A stretch of DNA of 64,000 nt from Spongilla lacustris (Eukaryota > Porifera > Demospongiae > Spongillida > Spongillidae): NCBI GenBank assembly GCA_949361645.1, contig OX442421.1, forward strand, positions 7,332,888-7,396,887, in the 5' to 3' direction. How positions within the stretch are numbered: position 1 is the stretch's first letter; each line of letters opens with the position of its first letter. Below the pieces are notes generated by a model that saw only the letters and a program-made list of their open reading frames with translations, did not search any database and was not told the DNA's origin. The position numbers and the translations under genes were made by a program. Of this stretch, positions 43,538 to 51,815 are shown in pieces.

Positions 43538-44310
43538 TCATATCTTTGCTTCAATCAGACACTTCCACTCCTGATCTTCTGATTGCTTCTGCAAGACATC
43601 ATCAATATGTAGCCCTGACAGCTGCAGTGCTGCAACATCATTGTCATTTTCCCCTTCCTCACTGATGCCACACTGGGTGCATGGGAGTCGAGATAAAGCA
43701 TCTGCATTAACATGTCGTAGCCCTCTTCGGTGGGTGACTTCAAAGTCAAACTCTTGGAGCTTTTCTAACCACCGGGCTACTCGACCTTCAGGCTCCTTGA
43801 TACAATATAGCCACTGCAAGGGTGCATGGTCAGTACATAGCTGGAAACGGTGTCCCAAGAGGTATGGGCGAAAATGTATAATGAATGCAACCACTGCCAG
43901 CAATTTTTTTCTTGTGGCACAGTAATTTCGTTCAGCCTTGGACAATAGATGACTTCCGTATGCAACTACACGTTCTCGACCTTGGTTGTCTACTTGGGAC
44001 AGAACAGCGCCAATTCCATCATTGCTGGCATCTGTGTCCAGGATGAAGGCCCTAGAGAAATCTGGGTAGCTGAGAATTGGAGGTGATGATAAGAGCTAGC
44101 GGAGCAGGTCAAAGGACTTTTGGCATTGATCAGTCCACAGGAATGGAGTAGCGGAACGTTCAGTGAGCCTGTGTAGTGGGCCTGCAACTTTGGCAAAATT
44201 CTGGATGAACCGGCGATAATAATTGGCAAGTCCCAGGAACTGCTGCACCTCCTTAACACACCGTGGTGTGGGCCACAGCTGAACCTTGGATATTTTGTCT
44301 GGGTCCATTC
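43538..44310 (-). pseudogene. gypsy pol: RT connection and RNase H
   Basis: The piece at 44096-44308 carries FLGLANYYRRFIQNFAKVAG, the RT thumb/connection of Ty3/gypsy elements. Then follow a frame with LDTDASNDGIGAVLSQ (about 43990-44040) and the frame 43538-43945 with ERNYCATRKKLLAVV and LCTDHAPLQWL, the RNase H core, and RRGLRHVNADALSRLPC, its usual C-terminal mark. RNase H would remove RNA from the RNA-DNA hybrid. Frames change at least twice, and the protein ends soon after the ALSRLP motif with no zinc-binding HHCC or DDE integrase. Confidence 0.75.
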
Positions 44311-44396
44311 TTGGATACTATGTGACCTAGATATTTCACTCTCTCCTGTAAAAAGGAACACTTTTCCACTTTGATTTTCAACCCTGCATCACGTAT

Positions 44397-45511
44397 TCAA
44401 GAAAACACATTCTCCAGATTACATAGATGTTCCTCAAATGTTCGGCCCATGACAATGATGTCATCGAGGTAGACTAAGCAAGTGGTCCACTGAAGGCCAC
44501 ACAGAACCACATCCATATGTCTCTGGAATGTTGCTGGAGCATTGCAAAGGCCAAATGGCATGACTTTAAATTCATATAACCCCTCAGTCATGCAGAATGC
44601 TGTCTTGGCATGGTCCTCCTCTACCGGCTCCACTTGCCAGTAACCGCTTGCTAAGTCAAGGGTTGAAAACAGTTGTGATTCTGACAGCATTTCCAGAGTG
44701 TCGTCAATCCATGGGAGAGGGTAGGCATCCTTGTGGGTGACTTGGTTTAACTTACGGTAGTCTACATAAAATCGCACCGAACCATCCTTTTTCTTTGCCA
44801 GTACTATAGGCAATGCCCACCCACTGCTAGATGGTTGTACGACATCATTGTGCATCATTTCTTTGAGAAGTTCTTTGGCCGCTGTTCTCTGGGCTGGGGG
44901 AGTTCTACGGAGATGTTGCCGAATTGGTGGTGCTGTACCTGTATTCATGTAATGCCGAAGCTTGGTAGTGCGTCCCAACTTATCCCTGGAGCAGCAAAGA
45001 TGTCGGCATACTGCTGTAGTAGTGCAGCATGCAAGATCCTCTTTCTGCTTAACTGAAATGCTGGGATTGGATTGCGCCAAAGAAGTAGCCTGTCTTGCTT
45101 TACCTTGTCAGTTGCATGGTGTGCTGAGGTTGCTGTGACAGCTCCTATTTGCCATTCATCTATCTCGTGGAGATTGCCCACTTTTGTATCTCGATGAAGA
45201 GTGATGTCCTCATTACTGGTGTTCAGCAAACGCACGGGAATGGTGCCCCGAGATTCCATAAGTGCCCTTGCAACGACTACTGACTGACCGTTGAAATGGT
45301 GCCCTTCTAAAAACCACAGTCCTGGAGAAAGGGTAGAAGATTTCCCAGTGACTTCCATTTCAAACCGAGGAGGGATTGTAGTAGTCTCTACCAGCCGGAC
45401 GTCATAAGTAGTTGAAGCTTTAGTGTACAGTGGAATGATGGCTTCATCCGTCAGTGTAAGCTTCCTCCCGGGAATGTCGATAGTGCGTCGGTTGCGTTGA
45501 AGGAAGTCCAT
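44397..45511 (-). pseudogene. gypsy pol: linker and reverse transcriptase
   Basis: MDFLQRNRRTIDIPGRK at the start (45511) continues the protease frame beyond the hAT insertion, then a linker, then RT. RT motifs are ALPIVLAKKKDGSVRFYVDY, TLDLASGYWQV, MPFGLCNAPATFQRHMD and the catalytic YLDD (about 44465-44476). A frameshift lies near 45000-45080 between the linker frame and the RT frame, and a stop (VFS, stop, IRDAG) follows at about 44396. RT copies the element RNA into DNA. Confidence 0.8.
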
Positions 45512-45639
45512 ACCCAGAATCAGGGTTGCCGAAAGTCAGGCCGGGGTCCGGCCTGTGACCGGCCGGCCTGACAGCCCCGGCCTGCCAGGCCGGCCTGCCA
45601 GGTCGGATAAATTGATGTTATTAAATAATTTATTAAAAA

Positions 45640-45776
45640 TTCATACTTCTTCAGCTCCATCCGAGTGGGTGTTTTCGCGAGCTAAGCTGATTCAACAGCG
45701 CCAGAGATGGAACCTTCTCCCTCAACGTTTGGAGGCGTGTGTCATGCTGAAGCACATAATTACAAGTATTTAGATA
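45640..45776 (+). pseudogene. hAT transposase dimerisation-domain remnant
   Basis: [19 protein letters not shown], then RLEACVMLKH and a stop. This is the C-terminal dimerisation motif of hAT transposases (usual form SSAxxERxFSxAG, then RLxPExxExLxFLK). The catalytic core is deleted. Confidence 0.75.
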
Positions 45777-45825
45777 GCAAGCGCGCTGTTTGCATCACTG
45801 CATGTTATATGTATCTCAGACTCAG

Positions 45826-46391
45826 TTTCTGTATCTGTAGGAGTAATCAAATCGCTTCGAATTCGGTTTGTAGGTGGAGAGGTCCTATACCTATTGATTT
45901 GTTCTGTTCGTTAATTTTTATGCCATCCATTAAGGAGATATAGTGGAACAAACTACGTACGTGCACATTTTCCCGCTCGATTCGCGCCGATGATTTGGGC
46001 AAATCGCGTCCCGCTCAAAGTATGGGAGGTGGTGATTATATCATTGCCGCGTATCGAGCGGCACGTATAGTTTGTTCAACTATATCTCCGTAACAGATGG
46101 CATAAAAATTCGATAGGCATTCTACCTACAAACCGAATTTGAAGCGATTTGATTACTCCTACAGAAAGTTATGTTGGGTTTGAACCTGGTGGGGTATTGA
46201 ACCTTTCAATGATGGTACTGAGAAAGTGCAAGACACAAAAATATATTTTACCATAGGGCAATGGTGTAGCATGAAGTGTTGAAAATAGGAAGTCGATATA
46301 GCCTTTATTATTGTTCGGCAGATACAGCAATTCAAATGTTATAACACGATTATTTTATAATGTTATAAAACATAGGAAGAAACTGTCCCAT
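45826..46391. mobile_element. Foldback element copy inside the hAT derivative
   Basis: Carries GTAGGAGTAATCAAATCGCTT, GTTCTGTTCGTTAATTTTTA, the GCG-rich centre and the full right arm ending AAACTGTCCCAT at 46391. The outer half of the left arm is missing. It is nested three deep: foldback in hAT in gypsy. Confidence 0.8.
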
Positions 46392-46561
46392 ATATAGCTA
46401 TAGACATCGCGAAATGAATTAATAATTTATTATAATAAGTGGGCGGATCCCGGCCTGCCGGCCTGTCAGGTCACGGTCCGGCCTGCCAGGCCAAGCTAAA
46501 TGTCCGGCCTGGCAGGCCGACCTGGCAGGCCGGACTGGCCTTCGGCAACCCTGCCCAGAAT

Positions 46562-46915
46562 GCCATCCGTAGTCAGATTCTCTATGATTAACACTTCCGT
46601 CGTGACTGACCTAGACAATTCGACTGTTACTTTAATCACTGCACGTCCAAGCACTCGTAGAGCCGAACCATCCACTCCGACAAGACGGGGTCCTGCCCAA
46701 GCTTCCAGCTCTCCTCCGATTTAACGCCATTCGCTACTGTGAAGTAGGGAAACCGCGGCTCCGGTATCGATCAAAAATCTGACGCCCGTCCCTTGTACTT
46801 TGCCATACAAGAAAAACGAGTCGTGTAACACAGTTGAAATTATCATCGTGTCTGCCTGGATGATGATGAATAACAGAAACGGGCAATGTGACCCGGACGC
46901 CCGCAATTCCAACAT
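46562..46915 (-). pseudogene. gypsy protease
   Basis: FLIDTGAAVSLLHSSEW carries the aspartic-protease DTGA motif (about 46745-46790). The frame then meets TAA, and continues GGELEAWAGPRLVGVDG to TTDGILG at the hAT insertion. The frame starts at 46915, overlapping the gag end by about 70 bases in another frame, as expected for frameshift expression of pol. The protease would cut the gag-pol polyprotein. The internal stop and the insertion inactivate it. Confidence 0.75.
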
Positions 46916-47616
46916 AGACGTTCAGCGTTCTTCTTTTGCTTCTCCCGATCACCAAAGCTAGCGGCGTATTTCACCGGTTGTGTCGCTGCTTCCAACATCT
47001 CTAACCTTTCCACTAACTTCTTTAACGTTTCTGCCATCGACGTGCAGCTTTCTGTTAGCTGATTCGAGCATCGCGACGCAGCGTCCACGGCCGCGGCAAG
47101 CTTGGTGTCAGCATAGGCTGCATAGCATTCTATTTCGAGTGTGGCGCTTACTGCTTCATCCAGCGTTGTCGGTCGTTTCTGCCTCACGCTAAACGCGACC
47201 TGTGGATCGTCTAGCTGCGCCAAGAAAACGTTTAACGCGAGCTGCTCCTTAGCTTTGTCTTCGAATTCGAAAGCTTTGTCAGCCAGTATTCGGAGCCTGT
47301 CCGCAAAGTCCGCCCATTCTTCCTCCTTCTTCTTCTTTACCGTCTGAAACTCTGCTTGATAACGATTCCTTACGCAGGATGGCTCAAACCTCTCCTGCAA
47401 GGCTTTCTTAGTATCTTTATACTGACTGGACATCGTCGTAGGGAATCTTTGCAGCGCCGTTTGCGCCCTACCAGTCAAAAGGGCCTTTAACCACTGCAGT
47501 TTGTGGTCATCGTCCCATTTGTTGATTTTCGCTACGCTCTCAAAATGATAGATCCATTGTCCCCAACTGCCATCGCCGCAGAATACCTCAGGCACGATCA
47601 GAGGTCGGCTAGCCAT
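46843..47616 (-). CDS. gypsy gag with CCHC knuckle
   Basis: A 257-residue open frame starting MASRPLIVPEVFCGDGSW right after the primer-site region. A retrotransposon gag core follows (WLKALLTGRAQTALQRF, then ERFEPSCVRNRYQAEFQ, residues about 45-105), then a helical region with a coiled-coil-like SMAETLKKLVERLEMLEA, and a C-terminal zinc knuckle CWNCGRPGHIARFC. Gag builds the particle and binds element RNA. The frame is intact, unlike pol. Confidence 0.85.
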   Translation of the reverse strand: MASRPLIVPEVFCGDGSWGQWIYHFESVAKINKWDDDHKLQWLKALLTGRAQTALQRFPTTMSSQYKDTKKALQERFEPSCVRNRYQAEFQTVKKKKEEEWADFADRLRILADKAFEFEDKAKEQLALNVFLAQLDDPQVAFSVRQKRPTTLDEAVSATLEIECYAAYADTKLAAAVDAASRCSNQLTESCTSMAETLKKLVERLEMLEAATQPVKYAASFGDREKQKKNAERLCWNCGRPGHIARFCYSSSSRQTR

Positions 47617-47633
47617 CCTGCCGACTACGCCAA

Positions 47634-47780
47634 TGTAACAGGTTGTCCTTTAATTATGAAATGGCAGTACAAGCACACCTATGTATCAAGTATATCACAG
47701 AATGTTCTAGAGACATGAGATGCACATGATCAATCGACTGTAGGGTAGTTAACACTTCTCCATCAGGTTAGTTCGTTACA
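47634..47780 (-). repeat. 5' LTR of gypsy element, 147 bp
   Basis: On the minus strand it starts TGTAACGAACTAACC and ends TGTTACA (TG...CA), followed by TTGGCGTAGTCGGCAGGAT, the primer-site region typical of this group, and the gag ATG at 47616. The first 38 bases match the 3' LTR stub. The LTR is very short for gypsy. Confidence 0.8.
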
Positions 47781-48079
47781 GTACCTAACGAATATACCAA
47801 TGGAGTAGAAATTCAGAATGTGTGGGGCCAAGTCGTATACGCCAAATAAAAAATCGAATGTCAATTACCTATAGGTAACCCCACTAACCCGTGAATAAAA
47901 TATATTTATTCTCTTACCATCGTTTCCCTTCCTGTCAACATATAACATGTACAGTACAGTCTTACCCTTTAAGGCTATTGGCAAGGGTAAATGATCACTC
48001 ATGCAGATTAATTCCCTAGCTGCGTCATGCTATATTTGTATGAAGAACTATAATACTCATCCCAAATGCTTCGTTCCTA

Positions 48080-48315
48080 TATTCCACAGGGAACCATGTG
48101 ATGAAATTAAGACAGAGACATCTCCAGACAGCGGAGAATCTGTTACCAGTTCACGTTATGATGTCAACCCCTCATTTGTGAAGAGCTGTGAAACAGGGTT
48201 TTGGACTAATAATTTCCTTGTTTTGAATGAACCAGCCCTGACTGATAGTATATCTATGAATGAATGCTGTGCATATGGAGTTTTTACAGTTTCAAAAGGA
48301 AACATCCGTACATAA
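48080..48315 (+). CDS. Possible terminal exon of unknown gene
   Basis: After an acceptor-like TATTCCACAG at about 48081-48090 the frame is open for about 75 codons to TAA: a start EPCDEIKTETSPDSGESVTS, then FVKSCETGFWTNNFLVLN, then CCAYGVFTVSKGNIRT. AATAAA-like sequence occurs at about 48507. A degraded relative of the first half lies at 56645-56755, showing that the block was duplicated. I see no upstream exon and no known domain; it may be a last exon or part of a repeat. Confidence 0.3.
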
Positions 48316-48499
48316 CATTTCATTACAAGGTTATATTAGCCTTGTATACATGTGTGCATATTTTACTTTGTATTTCATATCTACATATTATAACTGACCT
48401 ACAAGCCTACATAATTATATAGGGTATAGTTAATGACGGTTCTTCAGAGCTCGCTTTTATAGTATACCGGACGTCATCCTGGGGGTGCATTGTGGTGTA

Positions 48500-48631
48500 C
48501 AGAAAATAAATTTATTCCCGTACTGCCAGTTTAGCATCCCTTTTACATTTTGACGGTGCACGCTCGTTATACAGGTCCTTTGGAGCTTGGCGCAAAATTG
48601 CCAAGCTCTTATTCTTTTTCCATGGTCTCAA
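48500..48631 (+). repeat. Inverted repeat, left arm
   Basis: Reverse complement of 51208-51343 with about 85 percent match by eye (shared words CCAAGCTCCAAAGGACCTGT and TGTAAAAGG). The two arms bracket the retroelement at 48872-51200. Confidence 0.75.
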
Positions 48632-48691
48632 GTTAGTGCGTCAATGTGAAGCTATATTGCATGGATAGCAATACGCCGCAATGCACATGTG

Positions 48692-48771
48692 CCTAGCGTG
48701 GCTGAGATACATGTTAAGGACGTTTGAACCATCTTTTATACGTCCTAGACGCATTTTTTAGCCACGCTAGG
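48692..48771. repeat. 80-bp hairpin-type element
   Basis: Ends CCTAGCGTGGCT and AGCCACGCTAGG. Inner parts also pair weakly (ACGTTT-type words). Possibly a tiny MITE. Confidence 0.55.
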
Positions 48772-48871
48772 TCGAGTTTGGTCGGGTTACCAACGTTATC
48801 GTAACCATGCAAGCGTGGCGGGCTGGCGGCGTATCGCAATCCAATTAATAGCTTATAAATTTGCTTTGACG

Positions 48872-48966
48872 CGCTACTCCTATATCATGCTCGCTTCACC
48901 CAACCCACTTGACATATAATTGGTGCCGCATCTGTTGTGCACGTCACTGTCATTACCAACTCTACA
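48872..48966 (-). repeat. Split direct repeat B2
   Basis: Same as 49641-49722 (shared ATATAATTGGTGCCGCATCT and TGTGCACGTCACTGTCATTA). Confidence 0.8.
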
Positions 48967-49279
48967 ACGTACCACTGCCATCATACACATAGATCTACCT
49001 ACCTACGCAGAGCAGGGGCCAGCTACCTATAACTAGATTTAACCTAATTTTGAGGTGGTAGACCCATACCACCTCAAGGGAAAAAACCTCACTTAGTGAG
49101 GAAAAAACCATGTTAATACTGCTCTGCCTAACACCCAAAATAAACAACATAATAGCAACAGGACCACTTGATTCCTTGTGGCTGGTCTGCCTCATCTTTT
49201 TGTACCAGGCTGACTCTCGTACCTCCAACTTTGAACCTGCATGTGTAAAGACCCCACAACCCACCATAGGTTGAGTTAA

Positions 49280-49312
<33 letters not shown>
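49280..49312 (+). repeat. Poly-G tract, 33 bp
   Basis: A G run directly beside the end of repeat A2, where the other copy (A1) continues into the gag leader. Confidence 0.95.
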
Positions 49313-49313
<1 letters not shown>

Positions 49314-49640
49314 AGTTGCCACCACAGTAACGTGCACACAATGCCTAGATTGTTTACGTACCCCCGAAATCCCTCTCTTATACTACCAGACCACATGGCT
49401 ACTATGCGCACGCAAATACACTACTCATCAACAGCTCGCCATGAGGCCTTTACTGCCCCTTGACCTTGCATATCGACACCTATCCACCTGACCTTGCATC
49501 ATATCGACACCTATCCACATGACCTTGCATCATACTCCCTGCACATATTAGCACCATCACTGTTGGCTACTCTCAAACTGCATTCGTATAGGAGCATATT
49601 TTCTGTATAATTCGTTCCTCAAACGACAGAAAAGTGTATC
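49313..49640 (-). repeat. Split direct repeat A2
   Basis: About 328 bp, nearly identical to 50869-51200; only a few single-base differences are seen. Confidence 0.9.
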
Positions 49641-49722
49641 TCCTATATCATGCACGCTTCACCCAACCCACTTGACATATAATTGGTGCCGCATCTGTTG
49701 TGCACGTCACTGTCATTACCAA
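49641..49722 (-). repeat. Split direct repeat B1
   Basis: Copy of 48872-48966, joined without gap to repeat A2. Confidence 0.8.
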
Positions 49723-49855
49723 CTAGAGTAACAAAGAAAGGAGTGAGAAGGCATGATACCACAACCACACAATGCTCTGATACTAAGCGTCATAGGCCTC
49801 TATAGCACCAGAGATTCAGGCCAAACTGACTAGCCCTGCACATAACCAGCCCACT

Positions 49856-50092
49856 ATGGCCCCACACCAAATAGGCACAGGCCACTATGGCCCCAGCCAA
49901 ACAGGCCACTACAGCCCCACCAAATCAACTATGACCACAATAGGGCACTATGGCCCCATACCACCAGGCCACTATGGCCCCATACCACACCAGGCCACTA
50001 TGGCCCCATACCACACCAGGCCACTATGGCCCCATACCACACCAGGCCACTATGGCCCCATACCACACCAGGCCACTATGGCCCCATTAATC
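49856..50092 (+). repeat. 26-bp minisatellite (GGCCACTATGGCCCCATACC)
   Basis: Diverged units at the left become regular units of about 26 bp at 49965-50090. Inside the internal region of the retroelement, downstream of gag. Confidence 0.9.
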
Positions 50093-50175
50093 TGACGCTG
50101 CATATGCTATTCAAACTTTTTTTTTTTTTTTTTTTTTTTGTGAACAACAATCTGACCACCAAAGCAAATGATACT

Positions 50176-50849
50176 TTACACAACAGCATGCGATGTGGGG
50201 GGTATATGCACAGGCGCTGAGGGCATGGTTGGAGGCATGGCACCGCGAACCGATCGGGGGCAGTTGCGCTTCAGGTGACCCCACTCACCACATCCAAAAC
50301 ATGGACCGGTCCTGAGTGACGCACCAACATTGGCGGTAGCACGGGGTTGCGTAGTTCCAGTTCCTCCTCGCGCGCCGTCCACCTGGTCGTCCTGCCTCTT
50401 CCTCTTCTTTAGCCACTTCTTTTCCGCCTCCTTTTCCGCCCTGTATATCCTTTTCTCATCGTCTGAATCCACAGCCAACTCGTCGGCTTCGTATTCTGCC
50501 ACCACCCCCCAGCCAACATTTCTACGGCTTTCTGTAGCGAAAGGATGGCCGCCTCTTCTGAACCCCCGCGTTCCAGATCGCTCAGTGCGTCTTGCACCTG
50601 CCCACGAACGGTGTCTGTAAAATCGTACTGGGACTGATTACCTTGTCGAAGAAAAGAATGTTGGCGTTCGCGTGTTCTTCGCGATATCATCTTCTCCATT
50701 TCATTCTGCCGCTCGACAACCGCTTTCTTGAGCCCCGAAAGTTCCGCCAGCAATAGAGAGATCTGCTCACCGCTGCGCCCCGTATCAGGCGCCCGCTCCC
50801 GACGACGATCTTCGCCCTCGCCAGCAGTCGGATCCGTCAGAGTTGCCAT
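50176..50849 (-). pseudogene. Gag-like ORF with CCHC knuckle
   Basis: Starts MATLTDPTAGEGEDRRRERA at 50849. A charged region follows with a helical RQNEMEKMISRRTRERQ, then VQDALSDLERGG. The frame changes at a C run (50503-50508) and continues EYEADELAVDSDDEKRIYRA, a very basic block, and CFGCGEWGHLKRNC, a CCHC zinc knuckle, ending at 50176. Acidic and basic blocks plus one knuckle resemble ORF1 of DIRS-order elements. The single-base frameshift in the homopolymer is the only clear damage. Confidence 0.6.
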
Positions 50850-50868
50850 TTTGTCGAAGTTGCCAGTA

Positions 50869-51200
50869 ACGGGGAAGTTGCCACCACAGTAACGTGCACA
50901 CAATGCCTAGATTGTTTACGTACCCCCGAAATCCCTCTCTTATACTACCAGACCACATGGCTACTATGCGCACGCAAATACACTACTCATCAACAGCTCG
51001 CCATGAGGCCTTAACTGCCCCTTGACCTTGCATATCGACACCTATCCACCTGACCTTGCATCATATTGACACCTATCCACATGACCTTGCATCATACTCC
51101 CTGCACATATTAGCACCATCACTGTTGGCTACTCTCAAACTGCATTCGTATAGGAGCATATTTTCTGTCTAATTCGTTCCTCAAACGACAGAAAAGTGTA
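50869..51200 (-). repeat. Split direct repeat A1
   Basis: Leads directly into the gag start (20 bases of leader). Copy of 49313-49640. Confidence 0.85.
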
Positions 51201-51207
51201 TATTGGC

Positions 51208-51343
51208 GGACCATGCAGAAAAAAAGAATTAGAGCTTTGCAATTTCGGGCCAAGCTCCAAAGGACCTGTACAACAAGCATGCACCGTCAAATGTAAAAGG
51301 AATGCTAAACTGATAGAACGGGAGCTAGTAAATTTTCTGTACG
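51208..51343 (-). repeat. Inverted repeat, right arm
   Basis: Partner of 48500-48631. It begins only 7 bp outside repeat A1. Confidence 0.75.
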
Positions 51344-51584
51344 CGGGGGGGAAAAATCGCAATATTCTTAATCGCAACTATAATCGCAATAATCCCCCAC
51401 AAATCGCGATCTATCCAAGCACTATTCTGTAAAGATGGCGTATAATACCGTATGCCATTAATGTCTCGCCCCCCAGCTGCAGGAGGGCATATCAATATCA
51501 CATACGTTAAATCACGAGATCCATGTAGCACAGTGCAGTCGTTCAGGTTCATAGGCGGCCCCAGGGGGGGGGCCCAGGGGGCCT

Positions 51585-51627
<43 letters not shown>

Positions 51628-51815
51628 TTCGAAGCGGGATGATGTAATATACGCGTACGCGATATCATGTAGCAGTACGTGTTATAACTTTATGTACTAT
51701 ATGTATATGTATAGATAGCGCACGTGCACTCGTTTCGCCGGCGCGCGCATGCTATGTAAGCGTAAATAGTGCCAGCTGCTACTTTGTATTGGATCATCTG
51801 ATCGAGCCTCAAGCA

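Larger units (their letters stand above)
45521..46553. mobile_element. hAT deletion derivative nested in gypsy protease
   Basis: Ends CAGGGTTGCCGAA and its complement. The target duplication CCCAGAAT is perfect on both sides (45513-45520 and 46554-46561). Subterminal regions are packed with GGCCTGCC/GGCCGG words on both sides. The interior keeps the tail of a hAT transposase (45640-45775). The joined host sequence restores the gypsy frame TTDGILG into MDFLQRN, so the insertion point is certain. Confidence 0.9.
43463..47780 (-). mobile_element. Ty3/gypsy LTR retrotransposon, no integrase
   Basis: On the minus strand the order is 5' LTR (47634-47780), primer-site region, gag, protease, RT, RNase H, purine tract, 3' LTR stub (43463-43500). 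Between the end of RNase H (43538) and the purine-rich GAGGAAGGGGACATA at 43501-43515 there is no room for integrase, so an internal deletion removed it. The protease is split by a hAT insertion at 45521-46553. Several stops and frameshifts lie in pol. The element is dead and cannot integrate on its own. Confidence 0.85.
48872..51200 (-). mobile_element. PAT/Ngaro-like retroelement with split direct repeats
   Basis: On the minus strand the order is A1 (51200-50869), gag-like ORF (50849-50176), B1 (49722-49641), A2 (49640-49313), then about 350 bp with a G/C run, then B2 (48966-48872). B1 abuts A2 directly. A1-ORFs-B1-A2-B2 is the split-direct-repeat architecture of PAT and Ngaro elements of the DIRS order. 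RT, RNase H and tyrosine recombinase are absent, so this would be a deletion derivative. An alternative is nested LTR debris. Confidence 0.55.

Noticed and set aside
48995..49411. 138-codon minus frame starting MRIVAMWSGS
   Set aside because: It crosses repeat A2 and the poly-G run; the matching frame in A1 is short and differs, so it is not conserved coding.
49856..50092. 26-bp repeat array as CRISPR-like
   Set aside because: No spacers; tandem minisatellite inside a retroelement.
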